From: Ciborinia camelliae
Lineage: Eukaryota; Ascomycota; Leotiomycetes; Helotiales; Sclerotiniaceae
Length of the DNA stretch: 64,000 bases
Direction: 5' to 3'
NCBI GenBank assembly: GCA_025890175.1
Contig: JANPYM010000002.1
Location: 571,752-635,751, forward strand
This document shows, piece after piece, positions 14,001-25,046 of this stretch (positions are counted from its first letter, which is position 1; every line of letters begins with the position of its first letter). A model generated the notes under the pieces. That model was not told where the DNA came from. It saw only the letters and a list, made by a program, of their open reading frames with translations, and searched no databases. Both the position numbers and the translations under genes were made by a program.

Positions 14001-15288
14001 AAATTTTTTTTTATAAATTAAAATAAATATCTTAAATATAATAATTTATTATTTAAAATTTTTTGAAAAATATTGAATTAATTTTATTATTTACAAATCC
14101 GAATTTTTTTATTAAAAAAGAAATATTTCTTTTATTATATATTAACAATTTATTATTAATTAATAAATATACAATTATTAATTTTATCAAAAAAAAAATT
14201 AATATTAAATAAAAATATAAGGATCTCGAATTAATACAAACATTTTTTGATATTCAAATCAAAAAAAATAAAAAATATTATATTCTAAAAATTTACAATT
14301 TAATTTATATCAAAAAAATACTAAAAAAATTTGAAATTTATTTTTTTAATATTAAAAAAACTTTTTTGTTTTTCGATATAATAATATATAAAACTAATTC
14401 TGATAATTTACTTTTTAACAATAAAAAAAACTTTTATTTTTAAATAATAAATTTTTATATTTATTTATCGAATACAATTTAATCAAATATTTTTTTTGCT
14501 ATAAAACAATTTACAAAAATAATATAATTATTTAAAATATAATATTTTATATTTACAAAATATTTGTTTTAATATATTACAAAAATCTTTTTTCTTAAAA
14601 TTCTATATTCTAATTATTTACAATAATCTTTTTCAAAATATACAATTTATATTAATTTGATATAAAATTCAAAACAATATTGAAAATTTATACAAAAAAT
14701 TATTATTATATAATATAAAAAAACAATCATTTAATTATTAATCAAATAAAAATTCATTTTTCAAAATATTATAAAAACAAAAATAATTGTTACAAACAAA
14801 AATATTAAAAAATTTATATAAATAAAAAAGCTAATTACAAATTTAAAAAAATATATAAAAATAAAGTTATTTGTTTTAATATTATTTATAAATAACAAAA
14901 ATAATATTAATTAAATCAAAAAAAACAAATTTTATAATAAAATTAAATATATTAATATCAAATAATATTATATCAAAAATAATATAATAAACAAAAACAA
15001 ATTCAAAATATTTTGAATAATTAATATTAATTAAATTATAAATATTTTAATTAAACAATTAACCCCGATTAGCTTTTTTATTTATTATATTAAAATAAAT
15101 TTAAATATAAAAAAAAGATAATTAATTACATTTAAAAAAAATCCGAATACTTTTATACTATAACATAATTATATTACATAATACAAAATAATTGAATTTC
15201 ATTAAAAAATAAATATTACAATTATAGATTATTATAAAAAATAATAAAGCCTGAAATATAATTTAATGATTATTAATTATAAAAGAAA

Positions 15289-15462
15289 TATTGAAGATTA
15301 TATTATTATATTATATTTATTATAATAGTATAAATAATCAAAATCTATTTTACTATTTAAAATAGTTTAGCTTCTTTTATTGTACAATACCCTCTATCTA
15401 TTTTACAATTCCTGTATATAGCTTTAGTCTACTTACACAATACATATACTATATATTCAATA
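15289..15462 (+). repeat. 3' LTR (LTR-B) of the nested copia element
   Basis: Starts TATTGAAGATTATATTATT (RIP form of TGTTGAAGATC) directly after the RNase H end, and ends ATATATTCAATA before the ATAAT target duplication. It retains more C and G than the 5' LTR (for example GTACAATACCCTCTATCTA). Confidence 0.85.
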
Positions 15463-16546
15463 ATAATAATATATAAAACTAATCCTAATAATTTATTTTT
15501 TAATAATAAAAAAAATCTTTATTTTCAAATAATAAATTTTTATATCTATTTATCAAATATAATTTAACCGAATATTTTCTTTATTATAAAACAATTTATA
15601 AAAATAATATAATTATCTAAAATATAATATTTTGTATTTACAAAATATCTACTTTAATATATTACAAAAATCTTTTTTTTTTAAATTTTATATTTTAATT
15701 GTTTATAATAATTTTTTTTAAAATATATAATCTATATTAATTCAATATAAAACTTAAAATAATATTGAAAATTTATATAAGGGATTATTATTATATAATA
15801 TAAAAAAACAATTATTTAATTGTTAATTAAATAAAAATTTATTTTTTAAAATATTATAAAAACAAAAATAATTATTATAAACAAAAATATTAAAAAATTT
15901 ATATAAATAAAAAAATTAATTATAAATTTAAAAAAATATATAAAAATAAAGTTATTTGTTTTAATATTATTTATAAATAATAAAAACAATATTGATTAAA
16001 TAAAAAAAAACAAATTTTATAATAAGGCTAAATATATCAATATTAAATAATATTATATTAAAAATAATATAATAAACAAAAACAAATTCAAAATATTTTA
16101 AATAATTGATATTAATTAAATTATAGATATTCTAATTAAACAATTAATCCCAATTAACTTTTTTATTTATTATATTAAAATAAACTTAAATATAAAAAAA
16201 AATAATTAATTATATTTAAAAAAAATCCAAATATTTTTATATTATAATATAATTATATTATATAATATAAAATAATTAAACTTTACTAAAAAATAAATAT
16301 TATAATTATAGATTATTATAAAAGTTAATAAGGCTTAAAATATAATTTAATGATTATTAATTATAAAAAGAATATTAAAAATCATATTATTATATTATAT
16401 TCATTATAATAATATAAATAATCAAGATCTATTTTATTACCTAAAATAACTTAGTTTTTTCTATTATACAATACCCTTTATCTACTTTACAGTCCTTGTA
16501 TATAGCTTTAATCCACTTATACAATACACATACTATATGTTCAATA
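15463..16546 (+). mobile_element. Ty1/copia older copy, right part (RNase H and 3' LTR)
   Basis: Continues the older copy interrupted at 10421. It is collinear with 14381-15462 of the nested copy, including the RNase H region (TRS-type KYINIKYYYIK area and the LTKQL-like end near 16160), and finishes in LTR-B at 16373-16546 (TATTAAAAATCATATTATT ... ATATGTTCAATA). Without the nesting model it would look like a tandem duplication of about 1.08 kb. Confidence 0.8.
16373..16546 (+). repeat. 3' LTR (LTR-B) of the older copia copy
   Basis: Aligns to the other LTR-B copies over its full length. Its 3' half is the less mutated part (CCTTGTATATAGC, CTTATACAATACACATAC). Confidence 0.8.
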
Positions 16547-17797
16547 AATATAAAAAATATATTTATAAAAATCAAATTAAAAAAAAAGATTTTTTTTTAT
16601 ATTAAAAAAAGTTTCAATAAAATTAGAATATATTTTGAAAATATTATAGAATTTATATAGTTTGAAATAAGCGATATATAATTAAAACAATTTAATTAAA
16701 TTTCAATTTATTATTTAAAAATTTATATAAAATTAAATTAATTTTTATTTATTTATTTATATAAATTAAAAAATAATTGTTTTATTATATATCAACAATT
16801 TTTTTATAATAATAAAGTTTATTAATAATATTATATAATTTAATAAATAATTTATATTAAAATTTAAGATTAAAAATTTAAAAAAAATAAAATATTTAAA
16901 ACAAAGAAAATTGTATTTTATATATTAATCAAATATAATATCTTAAAAATATTCTAAATAAATACAAATTTGTAAAAAAAATATTAAAATCGATTAATAC
17001 ATTTATTAAAGAATACAAAATATTTCGATTATTCAAAAAAAACAAAAAACAAGCTAATTTTATATAATATTATTATATAATTAATAAATTAATATATATA
17101 ATAATATATTTTAAATTAAATATTACATTTAATCTTAAAAAACTTAATCAATATATAAAAAATTCTACAAAATTTTATATATATTAATTATAAAAAATTA
17201 TATAATATTTATAAATAATAATTAATTATAAATTATATTATAAATTAAAAGAAATTAAAAATTTAATTATATATTTTAATATAAATTATATAAACAATAT
17301 TATAAATAAATAAAATATCTTTAAAATAATAATTTTATTAAATAATAATTTAATATTTTAAATAAATCAAAAACAAAATATAATATTAATATCCATTATT
17401 AAATGAAAATATATTACATAATCAATTATAATAAAATAGAAATAATAATTAATATAAATATTTTATAATATAAAATACAAATATTATATCAAAAAAAATA
17501 TATCCAAAATATAAATAAAAAATAATAATTAAAAAGCTATTATTTTAATAAAAAACATATAATTTACAAATCAATTAAAATATATCAATATAGCTTATTA
17601 TTATATATAAGATTTATAAAAAAAAGAAAAATTGAAGGTAAATTATATATTAATTAATAAGATAATAGCCGATAGGTTAACCAAATTTTTAATAAAAAAT
17701 ATATTCAAATATTTTATTAAAATATTAAAAAAAAAAAAAAAAAAAAAATTTCTTTTACATTAAGTAATTCTCAATATATATAATATCCAAAAGGAAA
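16547..17797 (+). mobile_element. Second Ty1/copia lineage, RT-RNase H remnant with polypurine tract
   Basis: It differs from the LTR-B family in sequence but shows copia landmarks on the plus strand. A catalytic RT box reads YINNFFI (16788-16808, family YVDDFFI). An RNase H start-like stretch QYYYIINKLIYIIIYF lies near 17050-17110 (family YQRIIGKLIYL...TRPDIAFAV). The C-terminal signature KIIADRLTKFL is at 17659-17691 (family MIADGLTKPL). A purine tract CCAAAAGGAAA (17787-17797) directly precedes the TG of the LTR at 17798, as expected for a plus-strand primer. The 5' part is missing; it begins at the older copia 3' LTR. All frames carry stops. Confidence 0.7.
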
Positions 17798-17958
17798 TGT
17801 TGAAGCAAATGATTAGTATAGTTTAGCGCGGCGTGTAGCATAGCGTCCATACGTAGCATAAACGCAGCTATACTTTTATAGAAATAATAGAATCTTTTGC
17901 AAGGATCCTATAATTCCTATTAATCAATCTAATCCTATGCTTCCATTATACCTTAACA
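17798..17958 (+). repeat. 3' LTR of the second copia lineage (LTR-H)
   Basis: A 161-bp segment starting TGTTGAAGCAAATGATTAG and ending ATTATACCTTAACA, so TG...CA ends, placed exactly after a polypurine tract. It retains G+C-rich words (TTTAGCGCGGCGTGTAGCATA). No second copy was seen in the window. Confidence 0.6.
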
Positions 17959-18217
17959 ATAAATATTAAATTTAATATATTTTTAATTATATTATTAATA
18001 ATATTTATAAATTTTTTTTTTTGATATTTGGAATAACAAATTTTTTATATTTAATATTGTTTTTGTAATTTTTGATAAAATATATAATAATAAATATAAA
18101 TCGATTTATATGAAAATAAATATAATAAAGCTTTTCTAAAATATTTGATTATTCATATTATTCTTTTTTAATTTTAAAAAATTTACATATTATTTTTATT
18201 ATTTTGATAAGATTATA
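17959..18217. other. A+T-rich spacer, nothing recognised
   Basis: RIP-type sequence between the second copia LTR and the MITE. No motif or open frame seen. Confidence 0.4.
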
Positions 18218-18353
18218 CTAGCCGTCGCGGAAAATAGATTTTCAGACTGTGTATTCAAAGAACCTTTTATTTTCTTTTTGTATATAATTATTATATTATA
18301 AAAGGTTCTTCGAATCCATAATCTAAAAATCTATTTTCTACGACGGCTAGTAG
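18218..18353. mobile_element. Short hairpin MITE with TA target duplication
   Basis: Terminal inverted repeats CTAGCCGTCGCGGAAAATAG (from 18220) and its near-complement TATTTTCTACGACGGCTAG (to 18350) flank about 85 bp that holds a second inverted pair (AAAGAACCTTTTA / TAAAAGGTTCTT). The ends are bordered by TA on both sides, as for Tc1/mariner-type elements. It has no coding capacity. A piece of its interior, TTCTTCGAATCCATAATA, recurs at about 19279-19296. Confidence 0.65.
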
Positions 18354-18737
18354 TATTATTAGTATTATTAGTATTATTAATAGTATTAGTATTATTAGTA
18401 TTATTTCATTTATTTCATTTATTTCATTTATTTCATTTATTTCATTTATTTCATTTATTTCATTTATTTCATTTATTTCATTTATTTCATTTATTTCATT
18501 TATTTCATTTATTTCATTTATTTCATTTATTTCATTTATTTCATTTATTTCATTTATTTCATTTATTTCATTTATTTCATTTATTTCATTTATTTCATTT
18601 ATTTCATTTATTTCATTTATTTCATTTATTTCATTTATTTCATTTATTTCATTTATTTCATTTATTTCATTTATTTCATTTATTTCATTTATTTCATTTA
18701 TTTCATTTATTTCATTTATTTCATTTATTTCATTTAT
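18354..18737. repeat. Microsatellites: (AGTATTATT)n then (ATTTCATTT)n, 9-bp units
   Basis: The first about 50 bases are AGTATTATT-type repeats abutting the MITE. From about 18403 to 18737 the 9-mer ATTTCATTT repeats about 37 times almost without error. On the minus strand this gives a 156-codon opening of Asn-Glu-Ile repeats, which is an artefact of the 9-bp unit and not a gene. Confidence 0.9.
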
Positions 18738-19112
18738 GGGGGCAAGCCCCCAAACCCCCATTCCTCGCTACGCTCGATTTGTAGGTTCGATATGTAGGCT
18801 AGATAGGCTCGTAGGTTCGTAGGTTCGTAGGTTCGTAGGTTCGTAGGTTCGTAGGTTCGGTTCGGTAGGTAGGTTCGGTTCGGTAGGTAGGTTCGTACGA
18901 TTCGGCAGGTAGATTCGTACGTACGTAGATTCGTAGGTTCGTACGATTCGTAGGGTAGATAGGTTCGGCTAGGTTCGGCTAGGTACGGCTAGGTAGGCTA
19001 GGTAGGCTAGGCTAGGTAGGCTAGGTAGGCTAGGTAGGTTAGGTAAGCTAGGTAGGCTAGGTAGGCTAGGTAGGTTAGGTAAGTTAGGTAGGCTAGGTAG
19101 GTTAGGTAAGCA
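18738..19112. repeat. Compound minisatellite with conserved G+C-rich head (copy 1)
   Basis: A unique head, GGGGGCAAGCCCCCAAACCC (about 18738-18757) plus CCATTCCTCGCTACGCTCG, is followed by short repeats that drift from GTAGGTTC (8 bp) to GCTAGGTAG-type units, ending GCATGCGACCGG near 19110. The same head-plus-minisatellite order occurs at 41575-41938 and, reversed, at 23640-23790. The head contains an inverted repeat (GGGGGC/GCCCCC). Confidence 0.75.
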
Positions 19113-19300
19113 TGCGACCGGGATCTTTAGCGAGCCAGTTAAAAGATACGGATCAATGATTTATGACCATTCAGAAGCGACCTTTAAAGGTGGTACATCT
19201 TCAGAAAATGGCCTCCCTCATAGTATATGTATTACGTAATCATGACATAATACATGGTACTTTGAAATTGAACTTGATTCTTCGAATCCATAATACAATC
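19113..19300. other. Short unique stretch of normal composition
   Basis: About 190 bp not visibly RIP-mutated. One plus-strand frame is open for about 43 codons (from about 19118 to the stop TAA at 19237; includes EPVKRYGSMIYDHSEATFKG), without a start codon at its beginning or a recognised family. It may be a captured exon fragment or part of an unknown repeat. The end includes a fragment shared with the MITE at 18218-18353. Confidence 0.35.
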
Positions 19301-20320
19301 TATATATTAAATTAAATAAAAAATATTTTAATAAGATTTTTAATAAATTATTTTACAATTTTAACTTTATAATTATTAAACTTTACTAAATCAATAAAAA
19401 TATTTAGATTATTAAAGCTATTTGTTTTATATAAAACTTTGTTTATATTTTATTTTTTTTGAAATTTGTGATTAATAATATTTTATTCGAAAACCAATTT
19501 TTTTTAATTTTTATTATTAGCATATTTAGAAACAATAATAAAGGTTTTAACAATTTTTAAAAAAAAAGCTTTTTTTTATATTAAAGAATAAAAACAAATT
19601 ATTTGTAATAACGAATTTTATTTTAAATATTTTTAATTTGATTACAAAATTACAAATTATTTACAAAAATTTTGATTTTGACTTATTAAAAATTTTATAA
19701 ACTATATTATAATCTTTAAAAATTTTAAAATCTTTATTATTAATATTAAGATTAATTATAATTTTAATTATAGGTTTTAAACTGAAAAACTAGAAATTTC
19801 CAAAAAAAGTTGTTTTGGAGGTAGTTTTGCTTTTTAATTATATTTCAAATTTTTTTTTTTTTTTATAATATATTAATTTTTTCTTTTTAATTTTTTTTAA
19901 TAATAATTATTTTTATAAAATTATAAATTTTTTTTATATTTTTAATAAATTTTTTATTTCAAATTACATTTTAAAAAAAATAAAAAACATTTTTAAATAT
20001 TAATTAATATATATATTTTAAATAATAATTTTATTAATTATAAAATTATATAATCCCTTTTATTTATTAAAAATATTAATTTTTTAATTTTTTTAAAATC
20101 ATTTTTTATTTATATTTTTAATAATTCTAATTTATTTTTTATTATTTATTATATTGAAATTAAAATAAAATTTGGTTTTTATTAATAATTTATTATATAT
20201 TTTCTAATTATTAAAATATAATTTTAAAAACTTATTATTAATATTAATTAATTTATAATTTATAATTATATTTTTAATTTTATTATTTGTAAATTGAAAT
20301 TTATTAATAATTATTATTTT
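19301..20320. other. RIP-type A+T block, unclassified
   Basis: No open frame or recognised motif. A slightly G-richer patch lies near 19780-19840 (AAAGTTGTTTTGGAGGTAG). Probably an old transposon. Confidence 0.4.
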
Positions 20321-20503
20321 TATTAAACATATAATATATATATTATATAAATAAACTAAAACTAAATACAAAAACTATAAAATAAATAAAAAATACTATA
20401 CAATAAAGGAAGCTAAACTACTTTAAATAATAAAATAGACCTCAATAACCTCGATCATCCATACTACTATAATGAATATAATATAATAATATAATCTTCA
20501 ACA
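20321..20503 (-). mobile_element. LTR-B, RIP-mutated, minus orientation
   Basis: Reads TATTAAACATATAATA ... ATAATCTTCAACA, the reverse complement of the copia LTR. It keeps AGGAAGCTAAACTACTTTAA and CCTCGATCATCCATACTAC. The flanking 5-mers (ATTTT, ATATT) differ, so target duplication is not clear. Confidence 0.75.
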
Positions 20504-21899
20504 ATATTAATAAATTTAATATAATAATTATAAATATAATAATTAAAAATATACAATCCTATATCTCATATCGTTTTCAATAATATAAATATTTAAATTT
20601 ACAAAATCTTAATTTATAAATTATTATTTAAAATTAATTTCATTATTAATTAATATACATTATTAAGAAAATCAATAACTTTAATATATTTAAATACAAA
20701 CAAATATTATAATCTCAAAATATTTATATTTTAATTAAAACTTTATTTTATTAAATCTTTTTTAATTTTATATAAAATAAAAATTATTATATTTAAATAA
20801 AAAACAAAATAATTAAAATATTATCTCAAAAAGATTTTATATTTCATTTTAAATAAATAAAACATTTTATTCGTTACAACAATATTATAATTTTTTTACA
20901 ATTTAAATTAATTAATAAACCTTTATCACTAAACCAAACTTTACTCTTTTTTCAATAACATTAATTTATAATAAAAAAATTGAAAAACAAAACAATTATT
21001 AAAATATTCAAAAATACAATAATAATTAATAACAAAATACTTTTATACAAAAAAATTAATATTATATATTAACAAATCTTTAAAAAATATATAATAATAA
21101 TATAATAAAATATTTTAAAAATAATAATAATATTTAATAAAGATTTATTATTTTTTATAATTTATATAATTAAATATTATGATTATTATTAATAATAATA
21201 AAAGTTTATTTTAATATATTTATTAATAATATATTATAATTTTATTATAATAATATTAATAAATTTTATATATTTAAAGTTTTTATTATTATATTTAAAA
21301 ACAATTTTGAAAATATTAAATATTATTTCGATTTAAAAAACAAATAAATTTAGATTTTATTTAAAAATATAATAATTATAAATTTAAAAAAAAATTAATA
21401 ATTGTTTTTTAATTTTATTTAGAAAAAATGAAAATATTTTTTATAAATTGTTTTTTGCTAAATAATATAATAATATATTATAAAACAACTTTTTTGTAAT
21501 ATATAAATTTAATTTAATATATTTATATTTATTAAAAATTCGTTAAGATATTTATTGTTTTTTAAAACAATTTATAATTATTAATTAAAATATAAAAATA
21601 AATTTAATTATTAAAATATACTTTTATTAAAACTAATTTTATTAATATTAATATTATAAAAATTAATTTTATTACCCTTAAAAAAACAAATAAAACATTT
21701 TATATTAATTGTAAATTTTATAAAAACAATAATAATTACAATTATAATTATAAATAAAAGAATTTTAATTTTCAATTTTACAATCAAAAATAATATAATT
21801 AAAAAATTTCGAATTCAAATTCAAATTTAAATTTGTATAATTAAAAACAATTATTTAATAAATAACAAATTGATTCAAATCAAAACAAATCTTTAAATT
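20504..21899. other. RIP-type A+T block between two LTR-B copies, unclassified
   Basis: It is bounded by LTR-B copies in opposite orientations. I could not align it to the LTR-B copia internal region nor read a reliable protein motif on either strand. Confidence 0.4.
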
Positions 21900-22076
21900 T
21901 GTTGAAGTTCATATCACTATACCATATTCACTATAGTAGTATAGATGACCGAGGTCTACCCCACCTCCCAATGTAGCTTAGCCTCCTTTAGTTGTACAGT
22001 ACCCTCTATCTACTTTACAGTTCCTGTACATAGCTTTAGTCTACTTACACAATATACACATACTACATGTTCAATA
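21900..22076 (+). mobile_element. LTR-B, well preserved
   Basis: Starts TGTTGAAGTTCATATCACTA, ends CTACATGTTCAATA. One of the least mutated LTR-B copies (GCTTAGCCTCCTTTAGTTG retained). It is followed at once by a plus-strand copia fragment; no matching target duplication. Confidence 0.8.
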
Positions 22077-23280
22077 ATATTAAAAAAATATTAAAAAGAT
22101 TTGAAATATATTTTTTTAATATTAAAAAAACTTTTTTTGTTTTATAATATAATAATATATAAAATTAATTTTAATAATTTATTTGTTAATAATAAAAAAA
22201 TCTTTATTTTTAAACAATAAATATAAAAATTTATTATTTAAAAATTAATATTTTTTTAAAATTAATATTTTTTTAAAATTAATATTTTTTTAAAATTAAT
22301 ATTTTTTTAAAATTAATATTTTTTTAAAATTAATATTTTTTTAAAATTAATATTTTTTTAAAATTAATATTTTTTTAAAATTAATATTTTTTTAAAATTA
22401 ATATTTTTTTAAAATTAATATTTTTTTAAAATTAATATTTTTTTAAAATTAATATTTTTTTAAAATTAATATTTTTTTAAAATTAATATTTTTTTAAAAT
22501 TAATATTTTTTTAAAATTAATATTTTTTTAAAATTAATATTTTTTTAAAATTAATATTTTTTTAAAATTAAAATTTTTTTAAAATTAATATTTTTTTAAA
22601 ATTAATATTTTTTTAAAATTAATATTTTTTTAAAATTAATATTTTTTTAAAATTAATATTTTTTTAAAATTAATATTTTTTTAAAATTAATATTTTTTTA
22701 AAATTAATATTTTTTTAAAATTAATATTTTTTTAAAATTAATATTTTTTTAAAATTAATATTTTTTTAAAATTAATATTTTTTTAAAATTAATATTTTTT
22801 TAAAATTAATATTTTTTTAAAATTAATATTTTTTTAAAATTAATATTTTTTTAAAATTAATATTTTTTTAAAATTAATATTTTTTTAAAATTAATATTTT
22901 TTTATTAAAAATAATTTTTCATTATAAATTATATTTCTTTTTAATAATTTATTTAATTTCATTTAATTTGTTTTTCAAAATTCATTTGAAAATTATTAAT
23001 TTCTTTTTTTTCAAAATTATTTAAAAAAATTTGAAAATATAATTTTTTTATAAATTTTTTAATTTAAATTTGATAATAAATATTTATATTAAAATGTTTT
23101 TTTATACAATATTTTTAAATTTTATTATTTTAATTAATATTTCAATATAAATTAATTTTTTAATATTATTAATATTAATATTTAATAATTTAATTTATTA
23201 AATAATTTGATTATTAAAAAAAAATTAAATTGTTTTTATAAAAATTAAATTTTAATTAATTCTTTTATTTTATAAATATA
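22077..23280. mobile_element. Rearranged copia fragments (short plus piece, then minus piece) holding a 17-bp satellite
   Basis: 22077-22205 matches the plus-strand RT/RNase H junction of the nested copia (compare 14315-14440). From about 22206 onward the sequence matches the same family in the minus orientation (compare 45190-45600), covering the RT start and the region upstream of it. The two pieces meet head to head, and the 17-bp array at 22229-22903 lies just inside the minus piece. Confidence 0.65.
22229..22903. repeat. 17-bp tandem array, about 39 units
   Basis: Unit TTTTTTTAAAATTAATA repeats with almost no variation; one unit near 22563-22580 has AAAATTTTTTT in place of the usual form. 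The unit is part of copia pol: it is single at 9832-9860, double at 13743-13785, single (minus strand) near 45190-45215, and expanded here. Confidence 0.95.
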
Positions 23281-23639
23281 ATATAATAATTATAAATTTT
23301 ATTATTATATTAATTAGTTTATAAAAAATATAATTCTAAATTGAAATTTAAAAATTAATATATTATATATAATATATTTTTTTATTTATTTATAAATTTA
23401 AAAAATCAAATTTAATTTCAAAATATTATATTTTTATAATTATATAATATATATATTATAAAAAAAATTATTTTTTAAAAATATATTATTTTAAAAATTA
23501 TTTTTAAATAATTATAAATTATTAATTTATATCTTTTAATTAATTTGTTAAAAATTTCAATTATATATTTATTTAATTTATTTAATTTATTTTATTATAT
23601 TTAATTTATTTAATTAAATTTAATTATTTATTTATTTTA
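23281..23639. other. A+T-rich spacer, no feature seen
   Basis: RIP-type sequence with no recognised motif. It drifts into the reversed compound minisatellite at its right end. Confidence 0.4.
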
Positions 23640-23912
<273 letters not shown>

Positions 23913-24210
23913 ATTTATTAGATTATAAAGGGGTAATATAGAATATATAAATTAATTTATTGTATATTATGAAACTATAAAACTATTAATTAAAATTGTT
24001 TTCGAGATTAGAATATTATAAGTTATATAATATTTAATAAAACGAATAAGTAATATAGGCGATTTGGATATATATTGAAGGGAATTTAAGTTTTTTCATT
24101 TTTTAATTTTTTTATTAGCTTTATATTGTATATAATTATAGGCCTATTGTATGGTCTTTATATATATATATATAGATAGACCCAATCGATTAAGAATTTA
24201 CTACTACTAC
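23913..24210. other. Transition zone, nothing recognised
   Basis: Moderately A+T-rich, not fully RIP-erased, with a (TA)n run near 24162-24172. No gene or repeat family identified. Confidence 0.35.
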
Positions 24211-24490
24211 TATACAAAAACTATAAAATAGATATTATAAAATAAAAAGAAAGCTAAAGTATACTAATATACATGGGGTAGACCAGGGTCCTTTATACTA
24301 TAGTGAATGCGGTATAGTGATATAATCTTGTCGGATCACCTCGGTGGTATATATTGATATCAATAATATATTGAAAATAAATAAATATAAGCTTGTCATC
24401 GATCTGTAAGAGCTTATATGCCCGCACGCGGCCGCGCGCCCCGGTGAATCTGCCCTGCAGATTCTCTGGTATCGCAACAGATCTTCAACA
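24211..24490 (-). mobile_element. LTR-B (minus) interrupted by an LTR-A insertion
   Basis: The outer parts (about 24211-24328 and 24480-24490) are LTR-B in minus orientation: AAGCTAAAG...GGGGTAGACC...ATAGTGAATGCGGTATAGTG, ending GATCTTCAACA. The interruption at 24329-24479 is LTR-A. The LTR-B beginning is diverged or truncated. Confidence 0.75.
24329..24479 (-). mobile_element. Solo LTR-A inside LTR-B, target duplication GATCT (one side AATCT)
   Basis: Starts TGTCGGATCACCTCGGTGG, ends TCTCTGGTATCGCAACA, the reverse complement of 2871-3049 with an internal difference in the middle third. Flanks are AATCT and GATCT, a duplication with one G-to-A change. Confidence 0.8.
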
Positions 24491-24501
24491 ATATTAATTT
24501 C

Positions 24502-24577
24502 GTTAGGGGTTGGCGAAAAAAATGAAAATAACAAAATCTTAAAATAAAAATTTCATATTAGTCATCGCCAACGATTA
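24502..24577. mobile_element. Tiny inverted-repeat element (copy 1)
   Basis: GGGGTTGGCG (24506-24515) and CGCCAACG (24566-24573) form terminal inverted repeats around about 50 bp of A-rich sequence with a TGAAAAT-type core. A second copy, inverted, lies at 27784-27848, so the pair brackets the two-gene island. Confidence 0.5.
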
Positions 24578-25046
24578 TGGCAAATTGAACAAATTCTAAC
24601 AACAATTGATGCCCATACAATTTTGCTAGATGGAATAGAAGGTTGGAATGATAGAGCCCTATCAAGATTGTGCAATTTCACTCGGAAATCATTCAACTTC
24701 ATATTTTAGTTAACACCATTATAGTGTTCTTCCTAATGATTGGAAATACAACCATATATACAAAACTAAAAACAAAACTTTGTGTTGTGTAGAGACTGCC
24801 AGTGTACGTCGGTGAAATCTTCTCTTCAACAATACTTCAATGACCAAACTCTCATTGTTCTGAAAAAACGCCCAAGTTTTGTCCAAATGTAATCTGTCCA
24901 TCATTAATTCTGTTATACCTAGCCCCACTGACCCAACAGAGACAAACAATAACCATTTCAGACAAATCCCCTCAAACTCCAGATCGTATGCACAATATCA
25001 TAACATATCATATCCTAACAAATCACCCAAAAGTCCCGGTCAATAA
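24578..25046. other. Intergenic / 3' flank of the minus-strand gene
   Basis: Normal base composition. A 76-codon minus-strand opening at 24719-24949 has no recognised motif and lies downstream of the stop of the next gene; it may be 3' UTR or a relic. I do not call it a gene. Confidence 0.4.

Larger units (their letters stand above)
10422..15462 (+). mobile_element. Ty1/copia element (LTR-B family) nested in an older copy; target duplication ATAAT
   Basis: It is bounded by LTR-B copies at 10422-10595 (5') and 15289-15462 (3') and flanked by ATAAT (10417-10421 and 15463-15467). After removing the element and one ATAAT, the flanks join in register with the element's own pol sequence, so it inserted into another copy of itself. 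Internal order: primer-site region directly after the 5' LTR (AATTATAAAG..., compatible with a RIP-mutated GGTTATGAGCCC initiator-tRNA-Met half site), gag (to about 11850), pre-integrase (about 12280-12420), integrase core (about 12540-12750), RT (KDFKINNINIDTIFLN at about 13838-13890, catalytic YINN box 14138-14149) and RNase H (14381-15288, ending INILIKQLTPISF at about 15040-15078, family ADILTKQL). A solo LTR-C interrupts it at 10775-11049. All frames are dead. Confidence 0.85.

Noticed and set aside
15466..16546. Tandem duplication of the copia 3' end
   Set aside because: Explained fully by nesting: this is the right-hand part of the older copy displaced by the inserted copy.
18291..18761. 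Minus-strand 156-codon opening of Asn-Glu-Ile repeats
   Set aside because: Produced by the 9-bp ATTTCATTT microsatellite, whose unit length is a multiple of three and lacks stops in that frame.
22229..22903. CRISPR-like array
   Set aside because: Units are 17 bp and directly adjacent with no spacers, in a eukaryotic transposon.
24719..24949. Minus-strand 76-codon opening as a separate gene
   Set aside because: No motif, no clear promoter or splice context; more likely 3' flank of the gene at 25047-25759.
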